From: Labyrinthula sp. Ha
Lineage: Eukaryota > Sar > Bigyra > Labyrinthulida > Labyrinthulaceae
Length of the DNA stretch: 64,000 nt
NCBI GenBank assembly: GCA_015227615.1
Contig: JAALGZ010000009.1
Location: 248,001-312,000, forward strand
Reading direction: 5' to 3'
The notes under the pieces were generated by a model. It was not told the DNA's origin and made no database searches. It saw only the letters and a list, made by a program, of their open reading frames with translations. Shown here one piece after another: positions 11,031 through 19,813 of this stretch; position 1 is the first letter of the stretch; every line of letters starts with the position of its first letter. Both the position numbers and the translations under genes were made by a program.

Positions 11031-11860
11031 TATAAACCTAACCCACTAAGATCATTGGTTTCTTTGGTGGAACAAATTTCCTTCACTTGTTCTTTTCTCT
11101 TGCTAGGGCAGTCGAAACTTTTGTGGCTAGTTTTCTTACAGTTCCAGCAACATGGACATCTAAACTTGAGATGACCTTCCTTCTTACAAATCGGGCACTT
11201 TTTCTTCTTAGTGCTTTGCTTAGCTGGAGAAACACTTGTAACCTGTGCCTTCAGCACAGCTCTAGTGTCGCGCAGACTACTCAACACAGTAGCTCTTTGC
11301 ATCACTTTAACCAGAATTTTTTCCATGTCGTAAGAATTGTCATCACTCCTGAACATCTTTTCTGTACGAATGTTCAACACTAGTTTATTAGACTCTGCTG
11401 GTAGCAAGGGAAATGACTTCAAAGCCTGTTGAGAGTTCGAAATACTCCCCCCTGCCTACTTCAGTTTCTTCACAGCAACATTAAATTTGGTTACTGTTAG
11501 AAGAACATCTGGTCCAGCCTCAAGTTGCTCTAACTCACGCTCAGCTTCTTGCAGTTTCACATTCTCGGAAGCTACACAAACCAACTGAAGTTCTTTCAAA
11601 GCCTCTTGAACACTCTCAAACATTAAACAAAGATCTTCTAAATCTCCCTCTACACATCTCACTAAGTCACTAAACGCCCCAGCTGTCTGTCTCTCAAACT
11701 TTTTCAACTCTTTGGGATCTTCTGGTACAGTTCTGGCACCAGTCATAATCCCCCAAGTTGCCGTGCGAAGAAAGTGCAGCTTCATCTTCTTCGCCCACGT
11801 GGCGTAATTCTTGGCGTTTGTGAGTTTTGACGGTAGTTCAAAATTTTGAGACAGTTCCAT
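11009..11860 (-). pseudogene. gag: copia gag with two zinc knuckles (in-frame stop)
   Basis: The gag frame starts with ATG at 11860. The N-terminal part resembles the UBN2/Retrotran_gag class (NYATWAKKMKLHF). An in-frame TAG at 11456-11458 interrupts it, and the same frame resumes (11860 and 11422 differ by a multiple of three). The continuation carries two adjacent cysteine/histidine knuckles, CPICKKEGHLKFRC and CWNCKKTSHKSFDC. The product would coat element RNA. The stop removes the nucleic-acid-binding half. Confidence 0.88.
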
Positions 11861-11880
11861 GTATTTCTGCGTTTAGTTTA

Positions 11881-11891
11881 GGCTCTTAACC
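11881..11891 (-). other. Primer-binding site of the copia element
   Basis: The 11 bases directly after the 5' LTR read GGTTAAGAGCC on the minus strand. This is complementary to a tRNA anticodon stem-loop rather than a tRNA 3' end. It differs at one base from the half-tRNA initiator-methionine site used by copia-type elements. A strict complement would have a CUU anticodon. The one-mismatch initiator reading is preferred in a decayed copy. Confidence 0.6.
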
Positions 11892-12001
11892 TGTTGTAGT
11901 AAGTCTTTGGTTTTCTAGAGAAATTATTAGTTACTTAGCTGCTCTTTCCTAAACAGCCAATAGTACTGAAGACTACAAGTTAGTCACTAACAACCACAAC
12001 A
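11892..12001 (-). repeat. 5' LTR of the copia element (110 bp)
   Basis: Direct repeat of 7804-7913, with TG...CA ends. In the element's orientation it is the 5' LTR and should hold the promoter; no clear TATA element is visible in it. It is very short for an LTR. Confidence 0.93.
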
Positions 12002-12006
12002 ATATT
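12002..12006. repeat. Target-site duplication, right copy (ATATT)
   Basis: Exact copy of the five bases at 7799-7803, directly abutting the right LTR end. Confidence 0.85.
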
Positions 12007-12581
12007 CCTGGAGTGGAAAGCAATTAACTCTAAACTTCTAATAAAGATGTTGCTACTTTACTCTAATGTAACTCCAAAACAACTGGCTTTACCGCACAAC
12101 TCTGAAAGTTTAAAATACGCAGTTGAATTACAGATAAACCTGAAAAAGATGAAAATAATGAAGATCAAGAAAAAATAACACCCAAGTGCATCTTATCTTG
12201 AAGGATAATGAATAAAGGAGTTAGACACTTCTACTGAGAAGAATGTGATAGGTACTTCCAAAAACAGTTTGAGCTCAACTTCTGTAAGGCATCAAAGATT
12301 TGCAACGGTGCTAAAAGCAGTCAATGGATGAAAGGAAAATTGCCCGGCCTGCGGAGACTGAACGATCCAACTACTTCAAAGAACTGCCCCCATCGACAAA
12401 CTAGGAACAGATTCGATAGACCTAGTTATATTAATCACATACCTATACAAAGATTTTAATACCAGTGGACTATTGGTAAATATACTCTGAAGAAAATACA
12501 TGAATGGAAAGCTATATTGGGCAGTACCACAACTCGCTGAGATCTGGGTTTATAAGATGATAACTATAACTCAACGTCAAC

Positions 12582-12986
12582 ATGTCCTTTATTTTGGGCC
12601 CCAGTTCCAAGCCACTGGAGGAACATGTTAATCTGAAAAGAATAATTATCAGTATTACATTAGTATGTACACAGGTTAAGACACAAATCAAAGCCATCCA
12701 AAGAAATTTATTCTATTTACAGGCAAAAGATATTAAAGTTCTAAGAGTAGTTAGAGACAGGTTGCCAAAGTACATTGCAAAAATGGAACAATCAAATAAA
12801 AATATACTTAATAATAGGAAGAGAATATAATTGCCCGAACTCAACAATGTAGTTAAGACCATGATAACAGTCGAATTCATCAAAAACCTAAATCTCTGGG
12901 ATATTCTCTATGAAACAACTCCATCAGAAATCCCTCACCGCCAAATATTCAAGTTCATCCAGGCCACTCTGTCTATAGATGACTAG
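12582..12986 (+). pseudogene. Decayed coding-like ORF of unknown family
   Basis: One frame runs from ATG 12582 to TAG 12984-12986 with a single internal TAA at 12828-12830, about 134 codons. The residues look coding-like: a charged helical part (QAKDIKVLRVVRDRLPKYIA) then FIKNLNLWDILYETTPSE. It lies 580 bp from the copia right end, on the other strand, and does not match any copia domain. It may be a remnant of another mobile element or of a host gene. Confidence 0.35.
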
Positions 12987-12989
12987 ATA

Positions 12990-15900
12990 CAAATCAACAA
13001 ATATTCTTTCCAACCTACCAAACATGGGAAAAAATAATCATCTTAACAAATCCCAGCACCTTTCCCCTCCGTAATATGCTTAGACCTCATAGAACTGGAC
13101 TTAAATAAGAAAAAAACATGACTAAGCAAAAAACACAGAAACCCAATTAGAATTTGCACTAACTGGATTCTACTGAATTAATTCAATATTTCTGACCCTA
13201 ATGGCAAAACCGACAGATGGTAAGTAAATTAGAAGAATCGAGGCGAAGAATCAGGGAATCAAAGGTTGTGAAATACGGAAACCTATCTCTTGAGGTTTAT
13301 CGTAATAAGAATATGTTAATTCATCTTCACTAACGATTCAAATTTCTTCCGGAGAGCTTCCTGCTGTGGGATTACCTTCAAGCAGTTTGAAACAAGAACC
13401 CGTGTCGTCACTGCGTAAGGAAATAGATAGATACGGAACTTTAAATGAGAAGTATACATTAATATTATTAGAATAAGAAATATGAATAACTTCGCTAAAT
13501 ACAGAGGATGTACGGACCATCCATCTGCATCCAAGAGTCTACTGAATTTTTTTATCTAGAGTCTGGATTGAAATTTTGGAACGGTTTGGTGTTGGCAAAT
13601 CATTATTGGGGGTTCAAGGAAACAGTGTGTCGGTATGTTAGTACCGAGATTGGATAAAAGAACTTAACTGAATCGGTTGATAGAGGGATAAAACAAGGAA
13701 AAATAGTACACCAGTCTAATGAAAAAAGGTGAATATCACAGATATATAATGACACTCTGTAGTGTAGTTGGGTACTGGGGGAGACCATAATGACTTGTTT
13801 GGGTTAATGCGATAGTCGTCTTGACTGAACCACGGAAATCTTACTGAACTTATCAATCAAATATTTATCTGAAATTGAGAGCCAATAGAGTTGGTTCTAG
13901 CATTGGAGCTCAATAAGTTAAGAGGAACTAGACTGGTTACCCAAAGGTTCGAGACATATACATCACTTAATGATCCATATTTTTTTCAAGTTAAACCACA
14001 ATTCTCTTTTTATTTAGCATCTAATTATTGAATAGTATTATACTACTAAGAGCCATTTCCTAAGGAAATAAACACCTCCTGAATTCATCTTTTCTAATCT
14101 AACTCTAAAACAAACCGATGTGCAATGTCAATCCCATGGTGGAATTGATTACAGCTTCAATTGACTCGTAATTCTCTCCCACCCTTTTCATTACATGTTG
14201 TTTGCTGAAATGCTATATGGTGTTTAATTTTACTCGATACATAACAGCTCCATTGGAATGTTTCTTGTCTGAAAGAAAGTGATTGCACATTTACGAGGTC
14301 TACGTCATAGTACACCTTTTTTCAAGTTCACAATTGCTCAAAGTTCTCCCCAAAGAGTGAGAAATAGCAGTAGGAGTGATACCGACCACTCACTCTAGTA
14401 GTAGTTGTTCTAGCCGAACTGAAGAAGGATAAACAAAAGTACTTTATTACATGTTTGCTACCAAAGGTTTAGCGCCTACGTCAACCTTACACACACATTA
14501 ATATATGGTTTTGATAATATTTTGGTATCAACTAGATCCATTTATTTGAACAAATTGAATTTAATGTCTAAACAGAGGAAAATAGAGAATCTTGGATTAT
14601 CATAAGTCAATGATACTCGAATTCAACCTTATGCTAGAATTAACTCTGCTGATAGGAAAAAAAAGCCTTTTGACAAAATGCTAATTTAATATCCGGCTTT
14701 ATCAATTGAGACTAGGAAAACTAAGTTATTTCCACTATTAAAACAAAGATCTAAGGCGTGGAAAAATACCTAAAAACTAAACTCCACGAGAAATGAGAAT
14801 TTAGCTCACATGCTGTGAGAAAGAAACTTATTAAATTGGAGTGTCGGTCTTTTTATATCATGAGCAGTAGAGGCATACGTAAGCATAATGATAGCTCCTG
14901 GGAAGAAGCTCAAGAACAGTCATCTGATTCGTTAAATTAAAGGGGAGGAGTATAGTTCTAAATTTCATTTAATCATCAATGGTTTACTGGGCCATACGAT
15001 ACTGCACGAAAAAATCCATGAAGTTTCGTTTTAGTTTTCCTCTCCATGAGCTACCAAAACCTTAAAAAACTATGGCGTATATGTCTTAAGAGTACATTCA
15101 ATTAGTGCTCTATGGCCCGTTTCTTATGATAGTTATACAGAGCAATAAAGAATTCATAATGTTTGTGTTTGTGGCTGAGAACCATGTGGTCTAATTTATT
15201 ATATATACGCAATGACAAGCCATGCTCAGTCAAAATAAATGGGGATTCATCAGAATTAATCAAGAAGAAAACATAGCGAAACAGTAGTCGATTTATTTAC
15301 AGAAAATGAAACGCTACACCTAGTCCTATCTAACAAGTGATTAGGTTCCCCAAAGATAGAAAGAATATTCTTCTCAGAATGTATGTACCAGAAATAACTT
15401 TGTCTTCGTAAGGAAATAACAGCTCAAACATAATTGAAAAAAGAGGATATTCTATTTTACAGAGCAACAAGGCACGTAATTTACATCTGTTAGCCGACCA
15501 AAGAGTTTATTATCCTAATACAGGTTAAAACGGATGGATGTCTAGACAATCGAAGCAGCATGAACTTTCACTGAAACAAGAGGCAAACCAAAATCTTCTG
15601 GCAAAGTTCACCCACTCGACAATATTCGACAAACTAGTTAAACCTGGGGTTTACAGAAATCTCGATTTACACGACGATTTTTTTCTGGTACTTCTCTAAT
15701 ATTTTCTAACTGCTCTCTGGTAGAAAAAGAAACTTTGCTTGTATCTATTACAGGTGTTATTTTGGAATGTACCCTTCAAGTACGGACAAGGAAATTATCT
15801 TGCAGAAAAATGTGAACAATCATACCAGTACGAAATTGGAACACGCTCTTAGTTTCCTTTGGAGAATATCAACTTAATAAATGCAAGCTCTAAAAATAAC

Positions 15901-16504
15901 CAGCTTATATGAGCCATGTCAGGTTTTATCTTAAAGACTGGATACTGTATTTTCTCCCGGGCAAAGTTGAATAAGCTTTGGTATCTTCTTGCTCCCAATA
16001 TTTTCACCGCCTTCAGCACAACTTTTGAGATATCTATACCTTAAAGTATTGACACGATCAACAAGCACGAAAGAAAACTCAAGGGAACTGAGTGGGAGCG
16101 TTACAAAATTGTCGTTTCGATACGAATCAAGCCGTAACCTAGGCATGTTTGAACTGCGAGGCTTAACGGCCTGCAGTCTAGGTGTCTCAGGGATAAGCTG
16201 ATGCTCCATGCAGCGATTTTAGCCTTGTAGTTGTAGATTGAAAGATGCTCTAAACCTCTGATCTCTCCTAATTGGATTATCTAAATCAGTAAGAAACAAC
16301 AGTTTTATAGGAACCGAAGGATAATTTATTTGTCACCTTTAAAAGAAATCCAACAATTTTCGTTGAGGTAATTACTTCACTTGACTGTTCAGTAGTATTT
16401 TTCGTTCCGTGATATAGTGTGACAACAGTGCCAACTAGATATTAATATCACGGTAGGTAGTTATCCAAAAATTCATGCTGAAACAAATCATATGGATAAT
16501 GTTG
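12990..16504. other. Gene-poor stretch
   Basis: No domain is recognisable. The best frame is 15931-16209 (-), 92 codons from an ATG, listed separately. The rest is AT-rich and heavily interrupted in all frames. Confidence 0.5.
15931..16209 (-). CDS. Possible small hypothetical protein (92 aa)
   Basis: An ATG-started frame encodes a 92-residue product with a basic N-terminus and a mixed hydrophobic centre (FVTLPLSSLEFSFVLVDRV). No family is recognised and no membrane span is convincing. It lies downstream of the WBP11-like gene on the same strand, with a 295-bp gap. A frame of similar length on the plus strand lacks an ATG. It may be chance. Confidence 0.25.
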   Translation of the reverse strand: MEHQLIPETPRLQAVKPRSSNMPRLRLDSYRNDNFVTLPLSSLEFSFVLVDRVNTLRYRYLKSCAEGGENIGSKKIPKLIQLCPGENTVSSL

Positions 16505-17254
16505 TCAACCAAGATTCTCAATAGAACCCATAAACCGCTGGTACTCCTTCTCTTCAGCCATCTCAATTTTTCGCTTTCTTATATTATTCGTTTTCTCCTT
16601 TAAAACTTTTTCAATGTCTACTACCGCTCTTACCTCGACATTTCCATGAATAGCGCCAGTATCAGACTCAATATCAAAATTTTTTGAGTTTTCTATTTTA
16701 CTTCCGGACTCGAACTGGTACTGTTGAGTTGCAGGAGGTTCGGGAATAACTCTAGGTGCTTTAGGTACTTTGGAGAATGCTGGTGGTTCAGGTATTGGCT
16801 GCAAAGTTAGATATTCTTTAGTCTTTGGTGGAGGCGGTGAAATATAATCATCGGGAAGATTAATAAACCGTAACTTTTCTTGCATAGTAGCTTTAGGAAA
16901 GGAACCAGAAGGTAAAGTTGGGGGAAGGGGAACATCCCCAGTACCACCAATCCGTACTTTACGACCTTCTACAAAAACAAAATTATTCTGCTCCTTTAAT
17001 TTTGCTTCATTTTGCGCTTGTCTTAAGATTTCGGAAGATTCATCAAGTGCATTCATCTTTTGCAAGAGATCTGCCAGCCTTGCTTCTTCAGCGGTTGTTA
17101 TCAAGTCAGTTGCCTTCTTTTCTTTTAAGACCTCGATTTCATTTTTGAGCAGTTTAGGATTGTTATATATCCTAGTCAGATTTTTATTTTCTAGTTTTCT
17201 CTCTCGCTTTTTATTAACCTCCCTCCTTTTCTCTTTTTTTCTTTCGTGGTTCAT
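16505..17254 (-). CDS. WBP11-like splicing factor
   Basis: WBP11 (Npw38/PQBP1-binding) proteins are nuclear, associate with the spliceosome and bind WW domains through proline-rich segments. The 249-residue product starts with a very basic segment (MNHERKKEKRREVNKK) followed by YNNPKLLKNEIEVLKE, which matches the family's N-terminal helix. A coiled region follows, then proline-rich motifs (SPPPPK, PIPEPPAF) and a C-terminal YQRFMGSIENLG resembling the family's short conserved end. I chose the ATG at 17254: the frame extends 19 codons upstream only to a TTG, and the family's basic segment begins at this ATG. It is divergent from TRM1, with 95 bp between start codons. The product is shorter than animal WBP11. 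Confidence 0.6.
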   Translation of the reverse strand: MNHERKKEKRREVNKKRERKLENKNLTRIYNNPKLLKNEIEVLKEKKATDLITTAEEARLADLLQKMNALDESSEILRQAQNEAKLKEQNNFVFVEGRKVRIGGTGDVPLPPTLPSGSFPKATMQEKLRFINLPDDYISPPPPKTKEYLTLQPIPEPPAFSKVPKAPRVIPEPPATQQYQFESGSKIENSKNFDIESDTGAIHGNVEVRAVVDIEKVLKEKTNNIRKRKIEMAEEKEYQRFMGSIENLG

Positions 17255-17349
17255 CTGTATTAACAATTTACTTTTAACTGCTACGTTTCTATTTTTTTGG
17301 GCAATTAACAAAATATAAAATCATAGCGCTGAGAAATCCATTACTTAGA
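17255..17349. promoter_or_regulatory. Short bidirectional promoter region (WBP11-like / TRM1)
   Basis: Only 95 bp separate the two divergent ATGs, so both leaders and core promoters must be packed here or overlap the opposite gene. The region is AT-rich, with a TTTTTTT run; no clear TATA box is seen. Confidence 0.45.
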
Positions 17350-19563
17350 ATGGTCTCGAAGAAATTCAACAGAGGACCACAGCTGAAGAAAGTTATAGAG
17401 TTGAATAAATTTGGAATGAGTACACAACAATTTTCACAAAATTCCAAATTTTTCTCACAAACGAGTAAGGTTATTAGAGAAGGTTCTGCGAGAATAGAGT
17501 ACAAGGAAAAGAAGGTGTTCTACAATGAAGTCCAAGTGAAAAATAGAGATCTCTCTATCCTTGTATTAAATGCTTATGCTGATCAACTGGTTATAGAAGC
17601 TGATCATCAAAGGAACCTGAAACTAGAAAATCAACCTTGGAGAAGAGTTAAGTATAGTTGGGATACTTGGGGACCTCAGAAAGAAAACAAGAATAAAGTG
17701 AACTCACCAACAAACGACAATAAAAAAAATATATCTTTGAATTTAACAGAAAAGATGGATCATGACTCCGTAGCTAAGGAGAACTCTAGTATAAAACTGG
17801 ATAACCCCGGAAGCAAGTCAGAAAACAGGGATAAAGTTGAAAACGTTGAGAATATAAATCTACCAGGCAATGAGGCTAACAGCAAATCTTCTGCAAATGA
17901 TGCTGCACAAAAACCTTCAAAGATAAGAAACGAGTCTTTAAGTCCAGATAAATTTGCAAATGTGAACAACGAGGCTACTGCTGACAAGACAGTAGACAAA
18001 ATAGATGTGAAAGGATTGGATGGTTTGTTTATACTAGAAGCACTTGGTGCCTCTGGTTTGAGATCTATCCGCTATTGTCAAGAAATTCTTTCTGGTGTAG
18101 GAGTAGATAAGATTATCTGCAATGATCTCGAAGCTCATGCGGTTGAGAACATGAAAGCTAATATTGCTTTCAATGGTGAAACTCCTAAGAAGATCATAGA
18201 AACTGCCAACAATGACGCCAATCTGCTAATGATGAAGCACAGGTTAACTGATCGAACACTTAACATTCATACTAGGGTTAAGGACTTCTTCACTGATGAT
18301 TACAAGCGAGACTATGACAGTTCCCCATTTGATGTCATTGACCTTGATCCATATGGATCTGCTTCCCCATTCTTGGATGCAGCTGTTCAATCAGTTAGAG
18401 ATGGGGGTTTATTGTGTGTAACATGTACAGATTTGGCGTCAATGTGTGGGAAAAGTTTGGAGAAGTGTTATACTCGATATGGAGCAATGAGCATTAAGGC
18501 AAAGTATGGACATGAGCTGGCTATACGAATCATACTTGGGCATGTAGACAGAGTTGCCAATAAACATGGTCGATTCATAACACCACTGCTTTCTGTTCGA
18601 ATGGACTTTTACGCCCGAGTCTTTATCAGAGTATATAGTGATAAGAAAGAAGTTCATCGAGCTGCAACTAGGCAAGGACTTGTACTCCAGAGCTCGGGAT
18701 GCGATTCTTTTTATATCCAGCCTTTTGCCACTGAGGCAAAGGGTGTTCATAAACCTGGGATGGTTGATGATTCCATCCCCCAAGTATGTGAAGAAACTGG
18801 AAAACCTATGCGAATAGCAGGTCCTGTTTGGATTGGGGAGATACATAATCCTCAGTTTTTGCAAACACTGATTAAAATGTGTGAAACTCCTAAAGGTAAA
18901 CCAAACCCATATTTAACACATATGGGTGAAAAAGAAGGCGCTACAGTAGTTGCAGGAGAGAAAGCTACCTTTATTGCGGCAAACTTGCAAAGCTTTGAAC
19001 TTATTCGAGGTGTGGTTTATTCGGCATATGAAGAAGCTAGAGGTTCACCACTGTTCTATGATATATCTTCGCTTGCTAAGTCTATCAGAGTTTCCACTCC
19101 ATCAGCATTGAAGCTGCAAAGTGCACTTGTAAATGCTGGATACACTGCTTCACAATCTCATTGTGAACCAGCAGCTTTGAAAACAAATGCTCCACCAAAT
19201 TTCATATGGGATGTTATGCGAACATGGGCAAGAGAAGACAAACCTTCACGGTTTGAGAACGATGTATATGTTGAAAAAGATGAAGAATCAACTGAGGCCT
19301 TAATATTGGCAAAACCAATTGAGAACAACGTCAATATGAGCACAAACCAAGACGTTTTCGGTAAGTTCAAGGCTCGTAAGTCTACTTTGGGGAGGTTTGG
19401 GAAGAAAAAACATGATCGAGTTGCTCGTTGGAAAAGAAATCCTGAGAAAAATTGGGGTCCGAAAGCAAGAGCAGAGGGTTCTGCCAAATATCAGACCCAC
19501 AAGAAGCGAAAGCGAAAGGATAATTTTGCTAAAGAGACTAAAAGCGCAAAAAAACAAATATGA
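17350..19563 (+). CDS. TRM1: tRNA (guanine26-N2)-dimethyltransferase TRM1
   Basis: TRM1 transfers two methyl groups from S-adenosylmethionine to the exocyclic amine of G26 in tRNAs, in the nucleus and often in mitochondria. In the 737-residue product the N-terminal family motif (EGSARIEY to RDLSILVLNAY) lies at about 44-76. The SAM-binding EALGASGLRS is at 230-239, the acidic strand end NDLEAHAV at 258-265, and the catalytic DPYG at 333-336 within IDLDPYGSAS. The C-terminus (about 665-737) is very basic and probably binds tRNA or serves as a nuclear signal. A low-complexity charged insert (about 105-220) separates the first motif from the SAM fold. The leading 39 residues, free of family motifs, could be a targeting peptide. 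It ends 10 bp from the stop of the convergent CSD gene. Confidence 0.95.
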   Translation: MVSKKFNRGPQLKKVIELNKFGMSTQQFSQNSKFFSQTSKVIREGSARIEYKEKKVFYNEVQVKNRDLSILVLNAYADQLVIEADHQRNLKLENQPWRRVKYSWDTWGPQKENKNKVNSPTNDNKKNISLNLTEKMDHDSVAKENSSIKLDNPGSKSENRDKVENVENINLPGNEANSKSSANDAAQKPSKIRNESLSPDKFANVNNEATADKTVDKIDVKGLDGLFILEALGASGLRSIRYCQEILSGVGVDKIICNDLEAHAVENMKANIAFNGETPKKIIETANNDANLLMMKHRLTDRTLNIHTRVKDFFTDDYKRDYDSSPFDVIDLDPYGSASPFLDAAVQSVRDGGLLCVTCTDLASMCGKSLEKCYTRYGAMSIKAKYGHELAIRIILGHVDRVANKHGRFITPLLSVRMDFYARVFIRVYSDKKEVHRAATRQGLVLQSSGCDSFYIQPFATEAKGVHKPGMVDDSIPQVCEETGKPMRIAGPVWIGEIHNPQFLQTLIKMCETPKGKPNPYLTHMGEKEGATVVAGEKATFIAANLQSFELIRGVVYSAYEEARGSPLFYDISSLAKSIRVSTPSALKLQSALVNAGYTASQSHCEPAALKTNAPPNFIWDVMRTWAREDKPSRFENDVYVEKDEESTEALILAKPIENNVNMSTNQDVFGKFKARKSTLGRFGKKKHDRVARWKRNPEKNWGPKARAEGSAKYQTHKKRKRKDNFAKETKSAKKQI

Positions 19564-19573
19564 AACACAGGAC

Positions 19574-19813
19574 TTAATAGTTAAATGCAACGAGTATGAC
19601 ATTGTGTGCTCTAGGTTTCAAATTTTTGTATACAAGTTGAAACCAAACATGGTCACCTTGTTTTACAGACCGATGTCCTTGTTGTTGAATACAACTATAG
19701 TGCACAAAGACGTCTTGAGTACAGAAAAGTATTGGTGGCCATGGTTGAATGAAACCCCATCCTTTAATATCATCAAAGAATTTGACAACACCAAAGAAGA
19801 ATTGTCCACTCAT
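19574..19813 (-). CDS. Single cold-shock-domain protein
   Basis: Cold-shock domains are small beta-barrels that bind single-stranded RNA or DNA and act as RNA chaperones. The 79-residue product is essentially one domain. It has GVVKFFDDIKGWGFIQP, with RNP1-like KGWGFI, then the RNP2-like DVFVHYS, and later GDHVWFQL and KPRAHNV at the expected places. No glycine-rich or zinc-knuckle extension follows, unlike many plant CSD proteins. The region between RNP1 and RNP2 (PWPPILFCTQ) is slightly longer than usual. The start is ATG 19813; the frame continues five codons upstream to a GTG. The gene is convergent with TRM1, with only 10 bp between stop codons, so the two mRNAs must overlap at their 3' ends or terminate inside each other. 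Confidence 0.85.
   Translation of the reverse strand: MSGQFFFGVVKFFDDIKGWGFIQPWPPILFCTQDVFVHYSCIQQQGHRSVKQGDHVWFQLVYKNLKPRAHNVILVAFNY

Larger units (their letters stand above)
7804..12001 (-). mobile_element. Decayed Ty1/copia LTR retrotransposon (4.2 kb)
   Basis: A complete but disabled element read on the minus strand. It is bounded by 110-bp direct repeats and an exact ATATT target duplication. Domain order is gag, zinc knuckles, protease, integrase, reverse transcriptase, RNase H. Integrase before reverse transcriptase defines Ty1/copia (Pseudoviridae-like) elements. A primer-binding site follows the 5' LTR directly and a purine tract precedes the 3' LTR. The frame is broken by an in-frame TAG in gag, a shift between gag and protease, a shift inside integrase, two stops plus a shift in reverse transcriptase, and a TAG near the RNase H end. 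The two LTRs differ at about 6 of 110 positions, so the insertion is not recent. It lies in a gene-free stretch and its base composition is visibly less AT-rich than its flanks. Confidence 0.95.

Noticed and set aside
11881-11891. Primer tRNA as lysine (CUU)
   Set aside because: It is a strict complement, but the G/C anticodon stem is more like initiator tRNA with one change; kept only as an alternative.
13925-13960. tRNA B-box-like GGTTCGAGAC
   Set aside because: The flanking bases cannot form the T-stem and no A-box lies at the right distance.
16918-17148. Plus-strand frame antisense to the WBP11-like gene
   Set aside because: Shadow; the minus strand has the family motifs.
17255-17311. 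19-codon N-terminal extension of the WBP11-like protein
   Set aside because: It begins with TTG; the next in-frame ATG (17254) starts the conserved basic segment.
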